A stretch of DNA of 64,000 bases from CBDFGQ01 sp965247295. GTDB lineage: Bacteria; Chloroflexota; Dehalococcoidia; Lucifugimonadales; JAGWBF01. The position numbers were made by a program, and so were the translations under genes. This document shows, in pieces, positions 8,885 to 16,240 of this stretch. Position 1 is the first letter of the stretch; the number at the start of each line of letters is the position of its first letter. The notes beneath the pieces are model-generated. The model was given only the letters and a program-made list of their open reading frames with translations, was not told where the DNA came from and searched no databases. The DNA is taken from positions 310,001 through 374,000 of the forward strand of contig CBDFGQ010000007.1 of the NCBI GenBank assembly GCA_965247295.1. The letters run 5' to 3'.

Positions 8885-9532
8885 TCACGACGATATCTTG
8901 GAAGGGGTGGGCGCGGGCCTCATACGCACAGAGTGGGCTGTGCCCTTCCTGCGGCCTATCTCCTCCAGATTCCAGAAATCGGAGTAGCTCAAGGCGCGGG
9001 GGCAGTGGCCGTAGGCCTCCTCCACCTCGACGATTATGCCCTGCTGCACGCCCCTGTCGCCGTCGGGATTGTACATCGAGTCCTCGACCTTGTGGCGGTC
9101 CAGGTCGTCCCTGCCGACCATGGTGACACTCCCGTTGACCCGGACCACGTCAGTCAAGCCGGGAATGAAGAAGACGATGCCGACGGAGGGATTCTCCGCC
9201 ATGTTCAGGTAGGATTGAAAAAGCTTGTTTCCGGCGACGTCGGGCACCAGCAGGTGGCGGTCGTCCAACACCCTAACAAATCCTGGCTTGCCTCCCTTGG
9301 GCGAGGCGTCGCATTTCCCCTGGGCGTTGCTGGAGGCCATGACCAGAAACGACGACTGAGCGATGAACTCTTGGACGGGCCCAGACATGAACTCCTTGAC
9401 TTTCGTCCCCGCCCTCTCGTTGGGAAACCCGAATTGACTGGTAAATTCGTTTACGTGTTGGGCCTCGCTATTCTCCACTGGTGCCTCCTTACACGGGGCG
9501 GCGTATGCCTCTGCCCGTGCATGTTCCGTCAT
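8885..9532 (-). CDS. Pyridoxamine 5'-phosphate oxidase-like FMN-binding protein
   Basis: This protein has the split beta-barrel of the pyridoxamine-phosphate oxidase superfamily, whose members bind FMN, F420 or haem as dimers. Visible segments are QEFIAQSSFLVMASSNAQG, DASPKGGKPGFVRVLDD, NPSVGIVFFIPGLTDVVRVNG and the C-terminal CPRALSYSDFW. This matches the MSMEG_1061-type subgroup, whose reaction is unknown. A longer frame starts at TTG 9556, but that codon lies inside the -10 box of a good promoter (9556-9584). ATG 9532 (MTEHARAEAY) is therefore chosen, giving 215 residues. It is probably a cytoplasmic redox enzyme; the substrate cannot be deduced. Confidence 0.8.
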   Translation of the reverse strand: MTEHARAEAYAAPCKEAPVENSEAQHVNEFTSQFGFPNERAGTKVKEFMSGPVQEFIAQSSFLVMASSNAQGKCDASPKGGKPGFVRVLDDRHLLVPDVAGNKLFQSYLNMAENPSVGIVFFIPGLTDVVRVNGSVTMVGRDDLDRHKVEDSMYNPDGDRGVQQGIIVEVEEAYGHCPRALSYSDFWNLEEIGRRKGTAHSVRMRPAPTPSKISS

Positions 9533-9555
9533 TGCGCCCGGACTTTTGTTGGCCA

Positions 9556-9584
9556 ATTATAACCCACACATTGGGCCTCGGCAA
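9556..9584 (-). promoter_or_regulatory. Sigma-70-type promoter of the FMN-binding protein gene
   Basis: On the minus strand TTGCCG (9579-9584) is followed by a 17-base spacer and a perfect TATAAT (9556-9561). Transcription would begin near 9549, just upstream of ATG 9532, which decides the start of the gene. Confidence 0.7.
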
Positions 9585-9766
9585 CGGCGGACCATGCTTT
9601 GGAGACCCTGTGATGTGCGGCCCTTGCCCGGTACTGCGGAGGCCGTGAGTAGCGGCCAAGCAGGCGCTCGCGGGGACAGCCGGAACGTGGTTAAATAGGA
9701 CCCAGGAACATATGCACGTGCCATCTTAATTCTATCTGATTGTTGAGCGCATGCGGGAGGGCTTCC

Positions 9767-10093
9767 ATGTATTTTCACGACCCAAAGGAAAGGGGCACCA
9801 AGGAGCTCGCGGCCGGAGTGAGGACTCGAACTTTCTGGGGCGACGAGATGTTGCTGTCCATCGTGGAGTTCGATATCGAATCGGAGGTGCCCAACCACAC
9901 GCACCCCCACGAGCAGGGAGGCATGTTGCTGGAGGGGGAGCTGGAGATGAACATCGCCGGGACGTCCAGGCTGCTGAGGCCGGGAGATGTCTATATAATC
10001 CCGGGCGGGGTGGAGCACTGGGCCAGGTCTGGACGCTCGCCGGTCCGCGTCCTGGACATATTCAGTCCCGTTCGGGAGGAGTTCAAGTACTGA
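9767..10093 (+). CDS. Small cupin-domain protein
   Basis: This is a 108-residue single-domain cupin. The first cupin motif is NHTHPHEQGGMLLEGELEM (two His, a Glu-like position and a further His/Gln ligand), and the second is RPGDVYIIPGGVEHWARSG with the last His ligand, so it should bind one metal ion. Such proteins act as isomerases, dioxygenases or sensors; nothing here fixes the role. ATG 9767 has GGGAGGG upstream, and the longer open frame before it is not supported. It is divergent from the FMN-binding protein gene and converges on sodX, with eight bases between stops. Confidence 0.8.
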   Translation: MYFHDPKERGTKELAAGVRTRTFWGDEMLLSIVEFDIESEVPNHTHPHEQGGMLLEGELEMNIAGTSRLLRPGDVYIIPGGVEHWARSGRSPVRVLDIFSPVREEFKY

Positions 10094-10101
10094 CCGGCCG
10101 C

Positions 10102-10707
10102 CTAGCGGATGAATCCCCAGGCGGCGCGCGGCCAGTAACGTATCCAGGCCCTACCTACGATCAGTTCCCTGTCCAGCGGCCCGAAGGAACGGCTGTCGTC
10201 GCTGTGTTCCCGGTTGTCTCCCATTACGAAGTACTGGTCGTCGCCGGGGAACCAGTCCCCGAACGGTCCATCCGGCGCATCTCCGGTACCCGGGTCGCAG
10301 CCCTGCCCGCGGCCGGGGTTGTGGTTGCCCCGGTCCAATCCCGCTAACTTTAGATACGGCTCCTGAAGCAGCCCGCCACCAATGTAGACACGCCCTCCCT
10401 GCACTCGGACGTGGTCGCCGGGTAGTCCCACGATACGCTTGATGTAGTTTCGGTGCCGCTGTCTGGGATGGCGCACCACCACGACGTCGCCGCGCGCAGG
10501 GCGACCCCGTAGGTAGGCCAGGCGGCTGACCAGCACGTACTCGTTCCGGGCAAAATTTGGCTGCATGCTGTCGCCATGGACCACGTACCGGACGGCGGTT
10601 AGGAAGTTTGCCAGCTTATAGACCGGGCCGATATTGAGTAGCGCCCCCAGCAGGAGTCCCACCCAGGTGGAGCGGCGGCCGGGGATGGATATGCCCTCTG
10701 ACCTCAT
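10102..10707 (-). CDS. sodX: S26-family signal peptidase, probably the nickel-SOD maturation protease
   Basis: This 201-residue membrane serine protease has one N-terminal membrane segment (WVGLLLGALLNIGPVYKLA), the catalytic Ser in HGDSMQPNF, the catalytic Lys in NYIKRIVGLPGD and the box MGDNREHSDDSRSFG, all hallmarks of signal peptidase I. It lies 104 bases downstream of sodN on the same strand. In many bacteria the peptidase next to sodN (SodX) removes the SodN leader so that the mature His1 can bind nickel. That role is inferred from position; it is longer than short SodX forms and could also be the general LepB. Expression probably comes from the sodN promoter. Confidence 0.8.
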   Translation of the reverse strand: MRSEGISIPGRRSTWVGLLLGALLNIGPVYKLANFLTAVRYVVHGDSMQPNFARNEYVLVSRLAYLRGRPARGDVVVVRHPRQRHRNYIKRIVGLPGDHVRVQGGRVYIGGGLLQEPYLKLAGLDRGNHNPGRGQGCDPGTGDAPDGPFGDWFPGDDQYFVMGDNREHSDDSRSFGPLDRELIVGRAWIRYWPRAAWGFIR

Positions 10708-10811
10708 TGGCGCGACCTTAACGTGCCCGTCCGCGGCCGTAGAGTTAATACCAGCCAGCGACGTCTATCAGCATGCGTGGCATCGGTCGGGTTACTTGGA
10801 GAAGGTATCTC

Positions 10812-11303
10812 CTACGTCCCGAAGCGGGCCTCGGCCACCTCGTCCTTGTAGGTGACGTTCTTGGTAGCCCAAAAGATCTCGGCGATCTTGTCAACCGAGC
10901 CGACCAGGTCCTTGGCCGCCTGAAGGTCCACGTTCTGCTTGTTCCTGGAGGACAGCTTATTGGCCTGCCAGACGAGAACGTGGAGGTCAGGGTACTTTTC
11001 CAGGTGGTCCGGCCTGAAGTAGTCGTGCCACAGTATATCCAGCTCTTTCTTGCACAGCTCGGCGTGCTCTTCCTTGACCGTGATGTACCGGCCCAGGGTG
11101 TTCTGATAGGTGGACCATTTGTCTGCCGCGTCGCTGGGGCCAGGTTTTTCCAACGCCTGTATTCTCATGACCATCTTCAGCACCGTCTGGGCCGCGATCT
11201 TGCCTGCTATGGGGTCGTAAATTCCGCATGGAATATCGCAGTGGGCGTGGGCTATCCGAGCCGGGAAGAACCGGTTTACAACCTTAAAGAGGCCGTTCAG
11301 CAT
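10812..11303 (-). CDS. sodN: Nickel superoxide dismutase precursor
   Basis: This enzyme disproportionates superoxide to oxygen and hydrogen peroxide with a nickel ion held by the mature N-terminus. The nickel hook HCDIPCGIYDP begins at residue 21: after removal of a 20-residue leader (MLNGLFKVVNRFFPARIAHA) the new N-terminal His, Cys2 and Cys6 bind nickel, matching the family pattern HCxxPCxxY. The remainder is a helical bundle, and mature length would be 143 residues, within the range of marine forms. AAGGAGGG lies nine bases before ATG 11303, and a promoter is seen at 11343-11371. The next gene on the strand is the likely leader peptidase sodX. No iron/manganese SOD gene is seen in the window. 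Confidence 0.95.
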   Translation of the reverse strand: MLNGLFKVVNRFFPARIAHAHCDIPCGIYDPIAGKIAAQTVLKMVMRIQALEKPGPSDAADKWSTYQNTLGRYITVKEEHAELCKKELDILWHDYFRPDHLEKYPDLHVLVWQANKLSSRNKQNVDLQAAKDLVGSVDKIAEIFWATKNVTYKDEVAEARFGT

Positions 11304-11342
11304 GGTGTACTACCCTCCTTGTATGGAAATTCAACAGATGAC

Positions 11343-11371
11343 ATTTTAGCCTCCAATACCGCGTTCCGCAA
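11343..11371 (-). promoter_or_regulatory. Probable sodN promoter
   Basis: Minus-strand TTGCGG (11366-11371), a 17-base spacer and TAAAAT (11343-11348) lie about 40 bases before the sodN start. No clear Nur- or NikR-type inverted repeat overlapping it was recognised by eye. Confidence 0.55.
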
Positions 11372-11530
11372 CCGCCTGCCCTGGGACAGGCCGCTGAGCC
11401 CGACCCTAGAGAGCGAGTCAACGGTGCTCGGCCAGAGGCCCCGACCCGCCATGAGTGTCCTTACCCTGCTCCCTCAGAGGCACTGACACCGACCTTCACA
11501 CCGCACCAGGGGAAGCTATTCAACGGCGTT

Positions 11531-12961
11531 CTAGCAGGCAGGCCGGCCCAGTATGTCTGCGGCGATTTTTCTAGGGATGAGCTGGCCGGCGCCCAGGGTG
11601 CCGAAGAACTCGCCGCCTTCCACCACTACCTTGCCCCGCAGGATGGTGGTCACGGGCCATCCGGCGATGTCCCAGCCATCCCAAACGCTGTAGTCGCCCA
11701 GGTGGAGGTCGCTCAGGGACAGGGTCTTGCGAACACCTGGGTCTATGAGCACTATGTCGGCGTCGCTGCCTGGAGCGATTGCGCCCTTCCGGGGGTAGTA
11801 GCCCATGATCCGCGCCGCGTTGGCTGACGTCACGTCCACGAACCGCTCGAGGGACATGCCCCGCTTGGCCACACCCTCGCTGTAGGTGATACCCATCCGG
11901 GTCTCTATGCCGTGGTGGCCTCCGGTGACATCGTGAATGGTCTTGCCAGCAATTTTCATGGAGAAATCGGTGCAGGAGCCGTCGGTCGCCATGCTGTTTA
12001 TGCCACCCTTGAGCAGCCCGTCCCACAGGGCCAGCCGGTCATCCTCAGACTTGAGGGAGGGATAGGTGTGGTACTTGGGTCCGTCGGGCTTCTTGTAGTC
12101 CTCGGCGGTAAAGCTGACGTAGTTGTGCAGAGTCTCTCCATAGATGGGCAGGCCCTTTCCCCTGGCCTCCCGCACGGCGTTGACCCCCTCCCTGGCGCTA
12201 ATATGGACGAAGTACACCGCGGCCCCCGTCCACTCGGCCACCCGCAGCACCCGCCGGAAAGAGACGTCCTCGGACATGTTATTGTGCACCTCGTGGATGT
12301 TGTACCACTGGACGCGCTCCTCCTCGGTGAGCTTTCTGTACATGTACTGGACGATGTCGTCGTCCTCGGAGTGGATGAACATCATCCCACCGTTGGCCGC
12401 ATTCTGCTCCATCATCGCCGACAGGGAACCCGTGCCCACCATGCGGCGATCGCCCTCCAGCAGATGGGAATCGGCGCGGATGTTGGTGGTGAATATCTTG
12501 AAGGTAGGGTACCCAGCCTGGATAGCTTCCTTCGCCTGGCCGATGATGTTGGACGAGATTTCCCCCAGCAGGGTAGGGTGGTGGGAGTAGTCGCAGTATG
12601 AGTTGCCGCGCCAGCGGGACCTCCGCTCCTCTAAAGCCTGGATTACGTCCACGCCTCGGCCCTGGAGCGCGAAGTCGGTCAGGGTGGTGGTGCCTCCGAA
12701 AAGGGCCGCCCGGCTGACCGGTTCCGGCGGGGAGGACTCCGCTTCCGGGTGCCCGGGAACAGGGGACGCCACGTGGGCGTGGGGCTCTATACCCCCGGGC
12801 ACTACGACTTTCCCTGTGGCATCGATCACTCGACCGACATCGTCGGGCAGGGAGCCCTGCTCCGCCACGGCGACTATCTTTTCGCCCTGAACCGCGATGT
12901 CCCATCCGCCCACCCCCCAAGGGGTGACCACCTGCCCGCCCCTAACTATAAGGTCGATCAT
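11531..12961 (-). CDS. Dihydropyrimidinase/hydantoinase-type cyclic amidohydrolase
   Basis: This 476-residue TIM-barrel amidohydrolase opens cyclic imides or amides such as dihydropyrimidines and hydantoins. Metal-site features are HAH in GGIEPHAHV (near residue 58), the carboxylated Lys in TFKIFTT (near residue 158), His in MMFIHSEDDD and in YFVHIS, and Asp in NSMATDGSCTDF. The C-terminal YPRKGAIAPGSDADIVLIDP is typical of the family. The usual GGIDxHxH has Glu in place of Asp, and the C-terminal metal region is less standard, so the substrate may differ from the classic ones. It starts at ATG 12961 and is transcribed alone or after the Rieske/HpaB remnant genes. Confidence 0.87.
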   Translation of the reverse strand: MIDLIVRGGQVVTPWGVGGWDIAVQGEKIVAVAEQGSLPDDVGRVIDATGKVVVPGGIEPHAHVASPVPGHPEAESSPPEPVSRAALFGGTTTLTDFALQGRGVDVIQALEERRSRWRGNSYCDYSHHPTLLGEISSNIIGQAKEAIQAGYPTFKIFTTNIRADSHLLEGDRRMVGTGSLSAMMEQNAANGGMMFIHSEDDDIVQYMYRKLTEEERVQWYNIHEVHNNMSEDVSFRRVLRVAEWTGAAVYFVHISAREGVNAVREARGKGLPIYGETLHNYVSFTAEDYKKPDGPKYHTYPSLKSEDDRLALWDGLLKGGINSMATDGSCTDFSMKIAGKTIHDVTGGHHGIETRMGITYSEGVAKRGMSLERFVDVTSANAARIMGYYPRKGAIAPGSDADIVLIDPGVRKTLSLSDLHLGDYSVWDGWDIAGWPVTTILRGKVVVEGGEFFGTLGAGQLIPRKIAADILGRPAC

Positions 12962-13100
12962 TCCGTACCTCCTTACAAGCCTATGTTGCGTGTTTGCACG
13001 CCGCCACCCTCTAACCTCACCCCACCTCGGTTTTCCTCCCCATCCGGCCCTAACACGAGTTTCCAGCCGCTCCCTTGGTGGGATGTTAGTTAAACATACA

Positions 13101-13304
13101 CTAATCGGACCTATCCAGGTAGTCGTGTACCCGCTGCATCACGGATTCGGTGTCGTTGCTGTCGTAGAGGCCAGCCACCGAGCGGATGCCGTTGCGAAAG
13201 GCGGGGTGTGTGGTCACGTCCTTGACCTACTCACCCTGAATCCACACTTCCTTGGATCGCTCGCTCAGCCCCCTGATATAGTCCTCGCCCGTTCTCGCCG
13301 GCAT
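13101..13304 (-). pseudogene. Relic N-terminus of an HpaB-type flavin-dependent aromatic monooxygenase
   Basis: From ATG 13304 the minus strand reads MPARTGEDYIRGLSERSKEV, then WIQGE, an in-frame TAG (13227-13229), then VKDVTTHPAFRNGIRSVAGL and a diverged tail ending at 13101. This matches the first 45 or so residues of 4-hydroxyphenylacetate 3-monooxygenase-like enzymes (HpaB family, about 480-500 residues). Only the N-terminal tenth remains and it carries a nonsense codon, so the gene is dead. It lies 15 bases after the Rieske ferredoxin gene on the same strand, which suggests the two once formed an oxygenase and redox-partner pair. The stretch 12962-13100 before the hydantoinase holds nothing else recognisable. 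Confidence 0.75.
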
Positions 13305-13319
13305 AACGCCAACGCTCCA

Positions 13320-13643
13320 TCACAGCTTTACGTACACTGTGTCTCCATCTACCAATACCTCGTAGGAGGGAACGTCATCCGTCGCAGGCCCGATGAGGAA
13401 CTCACCGGTCCGGACGTCGAACTGGGCGAAGTGCAGCGGACACGTGACCACGTGGCCCTCCAGGATGCCCCTGGCCAGAGATGCCTGCTGGTGGGTGCAC
13501 ACGTCGCTGAGGCAGTAAATGACCCCGGTAACGTTGGCCAGTAGCAACCGCTCCGTGTCCACCACTACCCACTGCATCTGGCCCGGGGACAGCTCCGAGA
13601 CCTTGGCGACGGGTATGAACCCGTCACGGTGAACGCTGGACAT
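13320..13643 (-). CDS. Rieske [2Fe-2S] ferredoxin
   Basis: This 107-residue protein is a stand-alone Rieske domain that transfers electrons, usually to an oxygenase. Ligands are Cys and His of VCTHQQASL (near residue 48) and of VTCPLHFAQFDVRTG (near residue 69), the CxH...CxxH pattern. The C-terminal PSYEVLVDGDTVYVKL is typical of biphenyl- or naphthalene-dioxygenase ferredoxins. Its downstream neighbour is the HpaB-like relic, so its original partner is probably lost. It may now serve another enzyme, for instance one of the flavoproteins nearby; that is inference. Confidence 0.88.
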   Translation of the reverse strand: MSSVHRDGFIPVAKVSELSPGQMQWVVVDTERLLLANVTGVIYCLSDVCTHQQASLARGILEGHVVTCPLHFAQFDVRTGEFLIGPATDDVPSYEVLVDGDTVYVKL

Positions 13644-13673
13644 GGATCGTGTTCCCTTTTGAAGGAATCCTTC

Positions 13674-14548
13674 TCATTGTGCTTGTCGCAGATGTATCCG
13701 TACCAGCCTGAGCTCTTCGTTAGAGTATTCCTCGCCCAGCAAATCCCGGACCGGTGTAAGGAAGGTTAGGCTGCCGGAATTTTGAAACGCCGTCTTGATC
13801 TTTGCGAAGCGCTCCGCCTGGGGCATCAGATGGTCAATGTCCAGCTTCTCGCCTGCCCCGACCAGATGTGCCAGGTGACCGATGATTGTACCGTCGGAGA
13901 ACCCACGGCGTTCAGCGATCGCACTGATGGACAACTTTTGCAAGAGCAGCTTCTTTGTCTCCTCATAGGTTGACCCCATGCCTCGTGCTGGGCGGTCTCT
14001 CTCCATCCGACGCGTAGGAATAGGCCGTTCCGTCAGTCCGTTTTCGCGGGCGTGGTCGCGGATGACGGCCAAAAACTGGTCGCTAAATTGCGCCAGCTTT
14101 TGCGCGCCCACTCCGTTGATACGAGCGAAGCTCTCGTGGCCTTGGGGGAGATAAAATGCCATCTCCTGAAGCGCCGCGTCACCGAAAATAATGTAAGACG
14201 GTACCCTTCTCTCAATTGCGAACTTTTTCCTTAGAGATCTCAGCTGCTCAAAAAGCGTCTGGTCGTATTCGAGGTCCGTAACCTTGCTGGCTGAGACGAC
14301 TTCGGAGCTGCGCTTCGGTCTCGTAAGCGTCAAACTGTCGCGCCGTCCGAGAAATGTTCGTCCGGCCTGGGTGACGGCAAGCGTTGGATACTGGTCCCCA
14401 TTTTTCACCAGCAGTCCCCTTGCCAGCAGTAGTCTAACGATCTCCTTTAGCTCATCGGGGGGGAATCGCGCGCGATGCCATACACCGACAGCCGATCGTG
14501 CCCAAGATCGCTGAACTTTTCAGAACTCTCTCCTCGCAACACCCCGCT
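13674..14548 (-). pseudogene. recQ: recQ, 3' fragment (RQC winged helix and HRDC domain), frameshifted
   Basis: This is the C-terminal part of the ATP-dependent DNA helicase RecQ, cut from its 5' part by the insertion sequence at 14557-16212. Reading from the break, GVLRGESSEKFSDLGHDRLS continues the RQC winged-helix domain, but a C7 run near 14456-14462 has one base too few and throws the frame off in the IAREFPPDELKE region. The original frame resumes as DELKEIVRLLLARGLLVKNG and passes through the HRDC domain (RVPSYIIFGDAALQEMAFYLPQ) to the stop at 13674. Two independent lesions show the gene is dead here. Confidence 0.88.
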
Positions 14549-14556
14549 GCTGTCGT

Positions 14557-14575
14557 TGTCCAGGGAAAATGTCAG
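14557..14575 (+). repeat. Left terminal inverted repeat of the IS
   Basis: Nineteen bases, TGTCCAGGGAAAATGTCAG, matching the complement of 16194-16212 at 18 positions. A second GAAAATGTCAG lies just inside at about 14587-14597, possibly a transposase-binding subsite. Confidence 0.8.
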
Positions 14576-14597
14576 GGTTAAGTGTTCACCGAAAATG

Positions 14598-16190
14598 TCA
14601 GTAGTCCTTACCGCTGCTTGGTTTCACCGAAAGTGAAATAGATGGCTTGGCGTTGGGCTGTTCCCAGGCCTGGAGGAGGCGCTTGAGGGTGGCATAGCCG
14701 ATGCCCAGTTCTCTGGCAGCTTGATTTCTGGAAAGCTCTCCCGATCCGATGCGCTGCACCACCGCGGCGAATCGCTGCTCAAACTCGGGGCGTTCATTCA
14801 TCGAGGGCCGGCCGATACGCTTGCCCTGCTGCCGCGCCCGCTCCATCCCGGCCACCACCAGGTCCCGGTGGACCTGCTTCCTTGCGGCGTCCTCATACCA
14901 GATGGTCTCGCCAGCCAGGGGTCCTAGAAGCACCGGGGCTCTGATACGTTGCTTGGGCCTCCAGTCCGTCGGATCCGGGTCGGGAAGAATCGCTGTCACC
15001 GGACCGGCCGTCACCCGAGCCCGGAGTTCAGTAGCTAGCGCCGGCGCTTCTTGGGGAGTCAGAATCTGCTCCCGATGCCGCACCAGCAGACGACCATCCA
15101 GACGTTCCTGCACCTCTACTCGGGCCCCGGCATAGCTGGGGCGCTCCAGACTGGGAAAGAGTTGCAAAGCCCGCCCGTGGTATTGCACCGTGTTGTCTTT
15201 GGCCACTCTGCGCAACTCCTTGATGCACAGCACGCCACCCAGGTCCAACTCCGGGTTCACTGGCCGGTTTCGCCGACTCCGCCTGGTCCGCAGGCACCCC
15301 GAAGCGCTGGTTGAACCGAGGCAGAAACTTGGCCAGCACTTGATTCGCCTCCGCCAGGGTGCAAGCGCCAGCCAGACGAAGTTCCGCCACCAGCCTGTCC
15401 TGGAAGGTGCCGTTGGCTCGCTCCACCCTTCCTTTGGCCTCGGGACTGTGGGCCAATATCTGGGTGATCCCCAGTTCTCCCAGGGCCCGGCTCCATTGGG
15501 TTGATGGTCCTTTCCCGGGAACCTGGGATAGGTCCGATGGACGACGCCGTGGCTGAAAGACGGCATGCCCATCGGTGTACACCGCCATCGGCACCCCCCG
15601 ACGTTCAATGATGCCCTGGAGCAGGGACAAGTAGCCTCGGGTATCCTCCTGTTCCTGGAATAGTGCATAGGGTGCCGTCCCGGTAGCGTCGTCCACCGCC
15701 AGCAGCAGCGTTAGCCAGGGCCCCCGGTCCTCCAGCCAGAGGTGGTGGCTCCCGTCCAATTGGAGCAGCATCCCCTCCTGAGGCATCCGTTGTCGGCGAC
15801 ACCGATGTTGTGGTGGCCGGCGGTGGCGGGGGCCAATCCGGCCCGTACCAGAATTCGCCTTAGCGTGGGCCTGGATAACATCACCCCTTCCCGCTCGGCC
15901 AGCAACTCGGTCAGATGGGTATGGTTGATCCCCTCGTAGCGTTCTTGGGCCAGGCTCGCCACCTGCTGCTGGATGGTCTCTGGAGTCGCGTTGGGTGGCA
16001 CCCGGCCCCGGTTCTTATGCACCACTCCTCTGGCCCCTTCCTTACGATAGGCCGCCAGCACTCGCCATCCCTGACGTTCACTTACTCCAAGCAGCGGGGC
16101 CGCCTCCTTCATCGTCCAGTGCCGCTCTAATACTCCGTTCAAGATATGTAACCGGTTCTGCTCTTTCGTACTCAATGTCAGTCCTTCCAT
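14598..16190 (-). pseudogene. IS transposase (integrase core), two frameshifts, with a resolvase-like C-terminal tail
   Basis: Three frames together give one transposase. 16190 to about 15815 holds the N-terminal helix-turn-helix part (KEAAPLLGVSERQGWRVLAA) and the linker ERYEGINHTHLTELLAEREG. About 15815 to about 15275 holds the DDE core (MLLQLDGSHHLWLEDRGP, LAVDDATG, YTDGHAVF, HSPEAKGRVERANGTFQD). About 15275 to 14598 holds the C-terminal part (KDNTVQYHGRALQLFP). The frame slips near 15815 and near 15275, so the enzyme is inactive. The last 91 codons (14598-14873) look like the end of a serine resolvase: AGMERARQQGKRIGRPS and LSRNQAARELGIGYATLKRL. Confidence 0.85.
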
Positions 16191-16193
16191 AAA

Positions 16194-16212
16194 CTGACAT
16201 TTTCCCTGAACA
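16194..16212 (-). repeat. Right terminal inverted repeat of the IS
   Basis: The complement of these 19 bases reads TGTTCAGGGAAAATGTCAG and differs at one position from the left end of the element. Confidence 0.8.
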
Positions 16213-16240
16213 GTTACCTACTGACAAAATTGTAGACCTA

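Larger units (their letters stand above)
14557..16212 (-). mobile_element. Insertion sequence (ISNCY/IS1202-like, rve-type) inserted in recQ
   Basis: A 1.66-kb element interrupts recQ. Its ends are 19-base terminal inverted repeats with 18 matches: TGTCCAGGGAAAATGTCAG at 14557-14575 and the complement of TGTTCAGGGAAAATGTCAG at 16194-16212. It encodes a DDE integrase-core transposase in three broken frames. The sequence CAACACC(CC)GCT occurs outside both ends (14537-14548 and 16241-16250) and belongs to recQ, so it may be a diverged target duplication. If so, about 28 bases right of the inverted repeat are also foreign. The family assignment is from the protein pattern only. Confidence 0.85.
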
